The position numbers and the translations under genes are program-made. This document shows positions 56,520 through 64,000 of a stretch of 64,000 nt of DNA, in pieces. Below the pieces are notes generated by a model. It was not told the origin of the DNA. It made no database searches and saw only the letters and a program-made list of their open reading frames with translations. Numbering within the stretch: the stretch's first letter is position 1; every line of letters starts with the position of its first letter. This DNA comes from Portunus trituberculatus (lineage: Eukaryota; Arthropoda; Malacostraca; Decapoda; Portunidae): contig NC_059304.1 in NCBI RefSeq assembly GCF_017591435.1, positions 21,326,175-21,390,174 of the forward strand, given 5' to 3'.

Positions 56520-56575
<56 letters not shown>

Positions 56576-56660
56576 TGTTATGAACTCAACTCTTCTCTAT
56601 CAGACTGTCTTCAGCCCATCTCACGCTGGCGCACTGTTGCACCACTTGGAAAAAAAATGT
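55890..56660 (+). pseudogene. Decayed Jockey-like LINE reverse transcriptase
   Basis: The frame from 55900 contains IDPFIAAVVGGHCSSTCINS, then GVPHGSVLSPTLFLLFINYL, the reverse-transcriptase block 'GVPQGSVLSPTLFLLFINDLL'. Downstream sequence to about 56,650 keeps recognisable pieces (for example PCMEYV) in shifting frames with many stops. A (TA)n array at 56,523-56,573 splits it. It is a dead 5'-truncated copy. Confidence 0.7.
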
Positions 56661-56856
56661 GGTTGAGTATTATATATATAGAATCATAAATGGAAAATGT
56701 ACACCAATGAATAAACAACAAAAGTAATAAACGAATAAACCATTAACACTATACATGTTTCTTTTTTCTTTTCTTTTTACGTCCTGTTTCCCTGTACTAT
56801 TAGGACTATAGACAGTGCCTCCTGATAGAGGACTTTTGGCTTTGTCATATGGGAAC

Positions 56857-56940
56857 CGTTACCACGGACCGTGGCCAGGACTAGAACCCATGCCCTTGAG
56901 GACTCTGCAACCCCAAACGCTTGAGGTCACATGCAGCACC
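56857..56940 (-). mobile_element. tRNA-like fragment related to SINE type 3
   Basis: Minus-strand sequence with a B-box-like GGTTCTAGTCCTGGCCACGG, preceded by the CTTGAGGACTCTGCAACCCC stretch seen in reverse. Decayed. Confidence 0.5.
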
Positions 56941-57442
56941 CTCACAAGTAAATAAACTATGGAATAACAATAATACTAACAAATAACAATAACACCAACA
57001 ACAACAACAATGACAAAATAATGATAAACAAACAAGAAGCACAGGCGGACCAGTGAAGTAAAGCAATACGTCACGAGGTGAACAGAGCCACTTCACCACC
57101 ACACTGTCATTACAAGGTGGGTTGGCTCCGTCACACTGAGCCAACACCAAGGGCGCCCTCTGAGTGACGGCTGCTTCACCACCTGACACCCACACCACCA
57201 CAAACGTTTAGTGAAGTCTGAACACACTAGGAAAACTCTCTTCTTCATCCTTTTCTTCAATTTCCTTCTCTTTTTCTTCTCATTCAACGTTGTAGTATTT
57301 TTTTCTTTTAAATCATATTCTACCTTTTTTTCTTCTTTCTTCCTCTTCCCTTTTCCTCTTCTTCATATTTACTTCTTTTATTTTCATCATCATCATCTTC
57401 CTCTAATTTCTTCTATCTCTTTTTTTTCATACTCTTGGCAGC

Positions 57443-57448
57443 AGCAGC

Positions 57449-57541
<93 letters not shown>

Positions 57542-57594
57542 GGTGGTGGTGGTGGTGGTGGTGGTGGTGGTGGTGGTGGTGGTGGTGGTGGTGG
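57443..57594. repeat. (AGT)n(GGT)n array, about 150 bp
   Basis: Preceded by (CAG)3. Intergenic. Confidence 0.95.
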
Positions 57595-58023
57595 TATTCC
57601 CAGGATAGTTTCAAAGTTCTCATTATTGTTATCAATGTTATTGTTTCCAGAATTACCTTTGTTACTGTTACATTCCTCTTCATTTTTCTTATTACTACTA
57701 TTATCATTATGATCATCATTATCATTATCACTATTTTGTTCGTTAGTACGTATTTTTCGTTATCATCATCATTAACACTAGCCTTACGCACATAGTTTTC
57801 ATTATTTTCTCTTCTTCTTTAAGTAACTGGATATGTGAAAAGCTACTTGAGGTTTATTTATCCATCATTTTTCATCTACTTTTTTCCCGCCTTGATATGA
57901 TTCATGACTTCAAGAACAAAATCACCACCACTCTCATTTAATCTTTTCTCATTCATTTATCAGCTAATTCTAAACATTACTTCGTTGGAGAGGAAATACT
58001 GATGGCTCTTATAACATGTCACG

Positions 58024-58077
<54 letters not shown>

Positions 58078-58227
58078 AGTTCTGCCTCATTAGATATCAA
58101 TAGCGCTAGCAATATCCAGTCTTTAGGTACACTTGCGTACATAATTACCAGACAACTCCACTGCTGCAGAGAAATATTCAAGAAAATATAACAACTGCAC
58201 GCCACACATGCGCTATACGTATCCACC

Positions 58228-58290
<63 letters not shown>

Positions 58291-58501
58291 ACTCGCAGCA
58301 TTACAAGTCATTGGTATCCTCTGCCTAACTTTGTCTCACTAAAGATGAAATACAAAAAGAAAATACTAAATGAATAAAGATAAATGTCTGTGTGTGCATC
58401 ACGCGAGTCATCTCATCAAAGTCATGTCAAGACTCTTTCATGTATTTAAATGTAAGCATAACAAAAGCTATAATAGTTATATCGATGGAATACCGATTAA
58501 G

Positions 58502-59060
<559 letters not shown>

Positions 59061-59344
59061 AACAAGGACGTTTTCTCTTACAATCGCACTGTAGCATTTT
59101 ATTTTGCCTCACTACCATCGGAAACAGAGACACGATACCAATAATGAAGAGGAACATATGGCAAGAAAGGCAGGATTATAGTATGGAAGCAACCGTAGCC
59201 TTCTAACGACGTTCACCGATGACTCTTTACTTCTCACCAAAAACACTATACAAAATCAAGAGTCCAGCAGTGAAATGAATGAACTGAAGGAAAACAAATT
59301 TTATTTAACTTAGCCCTCGGATGACAACGCTAGTGTTATTCCAG

Positions 59345-59347
<3 letters not shown>

Positions 59348-59414
<67 letters not shown>
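59348..59414. repeat. (AT)n array
   Basis: Pure (AT)n. An A-rich GAGAAGAGAAGA-type tract follows from 59,730 to about 60,080 around a SINE. Confidence 0.95.
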
Positions 59415-59420
<6 letters not shown>

Positions 59421-59517
59421 AAAAAAACTCGCGATGTTATTTCAGTATTATCCAAAGAGAGAAAAAGAGATGAGAGAAGAGAGAAGACGAAAAACGCTTG
59501 TTACTCCAATATTATAC

Positions 59518-59728
59518 GTGGTACACTGGAACCATGTGTGCTTTGGGGTCTGAGGGGTCTCCAAGAGCACGGGTTCGAATCCTGTCCACGGTCTGAGTGT
59601 AGGTTGGGCTTCCTCATTCAGGGCAAGGGTTTCCTAGCGGGTGGGCTTTGAGATAGGAGGTACCCCAAAAAGTATCCCCTTTAGCCCATAAATTCCCGTG
59701 AAAAGCCCACATGGTATAAAAAAAAAAA
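59518..59728 (+). mobile_element. Poly(A)-tailed tRNA-like SINE, type 3
   Basis: Full-length copy with head, body and A run, in an A-rich intergenic tract. Confidence 0.82.
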
Positions 59729-60136
59729 TGAGGAGAAAAGAGAAAAAAATAAAGAGAAGAGAAGAGACGAGAAACGCTTCAATATTATCCAAAGAAGAAA
59801 AAAAGGAGAAGAATAGATGAGAAGAGAAGTGAAGAGAAGAAAATAAGAGAAGAGAAGAGAATAGAGAAGGTAAGAGAAGAGAAGACGAGAAACAATTGTC
59901 TTATTCTAATGTTATCTAAAGAGAGAAGAGAAAAGAAGAGAAGCGAGACGAGAAAAAAAAAGATATAAAGAGAAGAAAATAAGATAAGAGAAGACGAGAA
60001 AGGATTATGTTATTCCAAAATAAAAAAAAAAAATACTAGGCTATGTCATTCTAATATCATTCGGAGAGAAAGGAGAAGAGGATAGCAATAATGATAGAAA
60101 CAGGAGGAGAACCCACAGAATGAAGACAATACCTAC

Positions 60137-60185
60137 CTGAATTAAAGGGAACATGTGTCAGACAAAGTACGGGGCATTTTGTATC
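60137..60185 (-). other. Candidate noncoding exon upstream of the IR gene
   Basis: On the minus strand a strong acceptor (cctcgtgttctgcctgccag) and a strong donor (AATTCAG|GTAGGTATT) bracket 49 bases. It holds a short ATG...TAA frame only. It could be a 5' untranslated exon of the IR gene 12 kb downstream, part of a long noncoding RNA, or chance. Confidence 0.33.
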
Positions 60186-60261
60186 CTGGCAGGCAGAACA
60201 CGAGGAAGAGAGAAGTGCACGATTACAGCATCCATAGAGAGAAGATCCTAACACTCACGTA

Positions 60262-60470
60262 TTAGCCTCACCAATACAGAGACTCATTTTTTACCTTGAT
60301 ATTTGGGTATGATTAGACGATTTTGTTTGTATGAGGAAGAATCTATGGAGATCAATAAATAAATGGCCAGTGTCTTTACTATTCTAATCCCAATACATGT
60401 TTCCGAAGCTGTACAAAATCATCAAAATAGTAACCAGAATGAATAAGAAAAGGCGTCCTGGAACTGAACA
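60262..60470. mobile_element. TTAA-type MITE (family A), decayed ends
   Basis: The internal sequence is clear (TTGGGTATGATTAGACGATT ... AGTAACCAGAATGAATAAG). Both TTAA ends are lost. Confidence 0.7.
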
Positions 60471-60596
60471 TGACAATAGCAATAATAGTTACAGCTTGGG
60501 GCACACTTGTTATGTCTCCACACTTGAATGACACAACCCCAGCTACACAACGCTTCATGCAGAATACGTGCATAGAACATTACCATCTTAATTCCT

Positions 60597-61003
60597 TCGC
60601 TTTCAGTACCATGATACTTTTCCATATTCATTCTGCTTACTATTTGGTGATTTTATACAGCTTCAGAAACTCATGTAGGGGATTAGAGTAGTAAAGACTC
60701 TGGCCATTAATCTTCTGGCCTGCATAGACCCTTCAATATATAGATAAAATGGTTTAATCGTACACAAATCACATAACTCAGCTTAACCGCATCAGCATAC
60801 CATGACGCGTTTCCATATTCATTTTGTTTACTGTTTGTTGATTTTATACAGCTTTAGTAACTTATGTGGGGAATTAGAATTGTGAAGACTGTGGCCATTA
60901 ATCTTCTGATCTCCATAGACCTTTCCTAATATCGATAAAATGGCCTAATCGTACGTACACAAATCTCAAGGTACATATGTGTCCCAGTATTGAAGAGATT
61001 TAA
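60597..61003. mobile_element. Two adjacent TTAA-type MITEs (family A)
   Basis: The first runs about 60,597-60,780 (CTTTCAGTACCATGATACTT onward) and the second about 60,785-61,003 (TTAACCGCATCAGCATACC to AGTATTGAAGAGATTTAAC). Same orientation. Confidence 0.75.
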
Positions 61004-61068
61004 CATCCTGCAGGAAGTACACATGTTGTAATACTTGGATAACAAAGGTGTGTCGTGTACTTACTTAC

Positions 61069-61121
61069 CTGTGTGCTGGGTGATTCCCGGCCGCCACACC
61101 TCCCGGAGCTGCTACGTATCA
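61069..61121 (-). other. Candidate noncoding or 5' exon upstream of the IR gene
   Basis: On the minus strand, ttgagttgtgtttgcag is followed by 53 bases and then CACACAG|GTAAGTAAG. The segment is GC-rich in an AT-rich area. One frame is open, two have stops. With 60137-60185 it makes two successive exon-like segments in the IR orientation. Confidence 0.35.
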
Positions 61122-61129
61122 CTGCAAAC

Positions 61130-62990
61130 ACAACTCAAGGCAATGGTCACCCCGCCACGTGCGGATGTAAAGGGTCGGATGTATTAGCCCAGTCACGGGG
61201 TAGTCTTTGCAACGGCCCACTGATGTTATTTTCCTACATTGGTTTGTAGTTTGACTTTCCTCTTTTTCCTCCTCTTCTTTCACTATCGACCAACTTTTAT
61301 CTACTTAGAACTCCTTTTCTTTCATTATCAACTTTTTCCTATTTTCTCCTTTTCTATCATTATCATTTTTTTTCTATTTCTCCTTTTTACACTATCAACT
61401 TTTTCCTATTTTCTCCTTTCCTTTCATTACTAATTTATATATTTTCTCTTTTTTTCACTATCAGCAGTTTCCTTTTTCCTCCTTTTTCTTTCGCTATCAA
61501 CTTTCCCTTTTTTTTATTTTCACTATCACTAGCTTCCCCTTCTTCTTGTGGTCTGCTTATAATTTCTTAGATCGTTCATAATACTTCATTTAGGTACAAA
61601 CTTGAACTGATGTGCATATATATGTCTTAATTACAATAATGAAGTAAAGTTGTTGTTTTTTTCCTAACTTTTCATTTTTAGTAGGTTGGATCCTCTTTCC
61701 TGATACACCTGCTGGAAACTTCTCGGTAGTTCTATCATATCACGATATTGCATCTTTTTTTCATATAGGTTATACTTTATTTACCATGGTATCATAATAA
61801 TCTTTCCGTTTTATTTATTTTTTTTTTTTTTTTTTTTTCTGTTTGCTATCTATCACAGCTTGTAAGTACCGTACGTACCTACAGCTCGTTTGCTAAAATG
61901 ATAATAATATTGATGTCTTTAATTCCTATTTTTCCCTTACTTTTATACTCTTTTTTGTATAAAGTGTAAACATATTGTTATATAAGCCATTTTGTAGCCC
62001 TCTAACAGCTAAAGTGAACCATATTCCGTGTTGTATGGCAGAAGTGACACCACGCCTGACGCAGGTACTGACTGACTGACGGCATTATGGACAGACAAGG
62101 TAAGCTGGCACAAACTTCATTCCTTTTCATTATCTCTCACTCGGTAAAGTCTTAAAGGACAACTCAAATAGCACCAATCATGTTACCATTGCTTCTGAGA
62201 GGGTTGGCAAGACAAATAGCTTATGCATATCAATAGTAGCAGGGCATCTCATTTCTTCAGGACGGGAAAAGAGATGCGGTCTATTCTTATATTCTTTTTC
62301 ATTATATTACTCAGCAAAGTCTTATGGGATTGCTCATTTAGCATCTGTCACGTCATTGGTATTCAGAGTGTTAAGATGGATGGTTTATGAATGTCAATTG
62401 TGTTAGAGAGCCGCTCATTCCTTCCACATGACGGCATAGAAGGGAAGGGAAGGGTTAGGGAGGTGCCCGGCCAAGTGTTGCCACCGATAAAAATAGAGAG
62501 GGAAGACAAAAAAACCTTACATACACACTACATTCACATCACATCCTTACTCACAACTAACTGTTTAATAATCCTACTATACACGTACACATATTAAAGA
62601 TTATAGAGATGTGTATGAGTGCCTATATGTAGCATCATTGATTACATAACCACCCAGAGATACATTTTACGAGAAACACAGGCGGATATCCAATACACTA
62701 ATCAAATTAATATATAAGTAGGAGTACTAGAAAATGTATCATTGTGTGTATGTGTCATATTAGATGCTGTAGTGGTGAAGGGAGGGTGTGTATAAGGAAA
62801 AGGGGCAATGTAAACAGAGAGTAGTGGTGGTGGCAACAGTGGACAGGGCGGCGCGTTCTGTGTTGTGACTTGTGGTGCTGCCTGGCTGCTGCTGCTGTGG
62901 CGTGCGTGAGTGTGTGTGTGTATGTGTGTGCTGCAGCTGTCCTATATTAGTGTGTGCTGCTTCGCTCACCACTTCATTCCCTTCCTCGCT
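61130..62990. other. Intergenic region upstream of DDAH
   Basis: Pyrimidine-rich CTTTTTCCTATTTTCTCC repeats 61,250-61,540, a poly(T) run near 61,810-61,840, and unique AT-rich sequence after that. 62,840-62,990 is GC-rich and probably holds the DDAH promoter and 5' leader. Confidence 0.5.
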
Positions 62991-63001
62991 CCTCGCCAGC
63001 C

Positions 63002-63100
63002 ATGTCTCCCTTCCGCTACACTCACGCCATTGTATGCAGGATACCGGACTCCTACAAAACTGCCGCCCTCGGACTGTCGGAGCCCGTGGATCTGGCCAAG
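63002..63100 (+). CDS. DDAH: Dimethylarginine dimethylaminohydrolase (DDAH), first coding exon
   Basis: The exon encodes 33 residues starting MSPFRYTHAIVCRIPDSY and ending EPVDLAK, then a strong donor AAG|GTAAGGAG in phase 0. The block 'F-THA(I/V)VR-(I/L)P-S' followed by '(V/I)D---A' is the start of DDAH of animals. This cytosolic hydrolase converts asymmetric N-methylarginines to citrulline and methylamine, relieving inhibition of nitric-oxide synthase. The catalytic residues lie in later exons beyond the window. Upstream about 150 bases are GC-rich with a short GT run, and no TATA box is evident. The remainder to 64,000 is intron, ending in a SINE. Confidence 0.8.
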
Positions 63101-63867
63101 GTAAGGAGCCGCGGTGACTTCAGGGTGGGGAGGGGCGCGGTGAGAGTGACAGTGCGTGGTAAGGACCCAGTGTGGTGGCGAAGGGATGGTGCTTGCTTCT
63201 CGGGGCCTTTAAGTAGTGATAGATTGTGTTAGGTGTCATTTTTAGGTTCGTTTTGTAGGTCATGTGATTTTTTTTCCGGAAAGCCGCTTCCTACTTGTAT
63301 TTTGGTGTATCTGTTGTTTCTACGTATAGAAACTGTAGTATATGGATGTGTGGCTCATTTTTTCACTTGTTTTGATGTGTTTTTGATGGGTATTTCCCTA
63401 AAGCACTTGATGTGTCATGTTTTCAGCCCTTCTTCATTCTCTTTGACATACTTTGAGACATGACAGGAGTGAAATCATATGGCAGGGTTACAACATATAA
63501 TTAGGTTGTAGTTTGCTAGGTGACCAGGAAGGAAGTGGTTTTTCATTTCTCACTTTGGAAGATGTCTACTCTTGGTTCTCAGTAGTGCATTACATGACTA
63601 CATGTTGTTGTAATATACTCACTTTACTTCACATTTATGATTTTTTTTTTCCTTGTTTCTATCTTCCATGTTTTATGTACTGGGTTTGACTTGCACAACA
63701 GTAAACATGAGTGGTTGTTGTGTGGTGCAAGGGAGCAAGATGAGGGTTACCTAATAGTTTTTAATGTAGCAAGCTGTCATTCCTGTCACATTGAAGTATA
63801 CAAGAAGAGTGTGCTGTTCGTTCACCAAGGGTTGTCACGACTGGTGGAAAATATTGTATCATTGTCA

Positions 63868-64000
63868 AGAATCCTGTCCACGGTCTGAGTGCAGGTTGGG
63901 CTTCCTCACTCAGGGCAATGGTTTCCTAGCGGGTGGGCTTTGAGATAGGAGGTACCCTATAAAGTATCCCCTTTAGCCCATAAATTCCCGTGAAAAGCCC
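63868..64000 (+). mobile_element. Poly(A)-tailed tRNA-like SINE, type 3, head-truncated
   Basis: It begins within the B box (AATCCTGTCCACGGTC) and runs to the window edge, inside DDAH intron 1. Confidence 0.75.

Noticed and set aside
62089..62102. ATGGACAGACAAG|GTAAGC as a mini first exon upstream of DDAH
   Set aside because: Good donor, but only 13 coding bases and no way to show it joins the DDAH exon, which has its own start.

Overview
The window looks like nuclear DNA from a decapod crustacean, probably a crab. The reasons are the very high density of long (CA)n, (GA)n and trinucleotide microsatellites, tRNA-derived SINEs, short intron-split exons, and an ionotropic chemoreceptor of arthropod type. 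Nothing prokaryotic is present. No species can be named from sequence alone. Most long open frames here are translated microsatellites and are not annotated as genes.

Layout. At the left edge (966-1085, minus) lies the first coding exon of a secreted protein that runs off the window. Next is a candidate small plus-strand gene made of two phase-matched exons (2167-2258 and 2736-2810). The main gene fills 6,000-48,398 on the minus strand. It is a 14-exon ionotropic receptor (IR, variant glutamate receptor family), 718 codons assembled by eye, with every exon junction in phase. It has a signal peptide, a short amino-terminal domain, ligand-binding lobes S1 and S2, three membrane segments plus a pore loop, and a cytoplasmic tail. 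IR93a is the best guess for its subfamily. Intron 1 is about 21 kb, and I read its donor as GC rather than GT. Two further minus-strand exon-like segments (60,137-60,185 and 61,069-61,121) could be untranslated 5' exons of this gene. At 54.1-55.0 kb (plus) is a GC-rich, intronless relic with the H-D-Q-C pattern of adenain/ULP1-fold viral cysteine proteases, broken by an in-frame stop. At the right edge (63,002-63,100, plus) is the first coding exon of dimethylarginine dimethylaminohydrolase (DDAH).

The space between exons is mostly mobile DNA. (1) Nine tRNA-Val-like SINEs of two types share a central core. All sit in (CA)n/(GT)n arrays with the tRNA head pointing along the CA strand. (2) More than twenty copies occur of a roughly 200-bp element with TTAA at both ends and inverted CCCCTTCAGTAC termini. 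This is a piggyBac-type MITE, and several copies are nested in other repeats. (3) A second, roughly 220-bp MITE-like family has CGTATTC ends, and its 3' half has expanded into a tandem array at 19-20 kb. (4) There are a third poly(A)-tailed tRNA-like SINE, a 5S rRNA-derived relic pair, and decayed non-LTR retrotransposon pieces.

The genes show no obvious joint pathway. IRs act in dendritic membranes of sensory neurons, and DDAH is a cytosolic enzyme of methylarginine and nitric-oxide metabolism. The chief interest is how the repeats shape the receptor gene. One acceptor is fused to a 208-bp GA/CT array, one donor is fused to a GT array, and one intron carries a nearly 400-bp pure purine tract.
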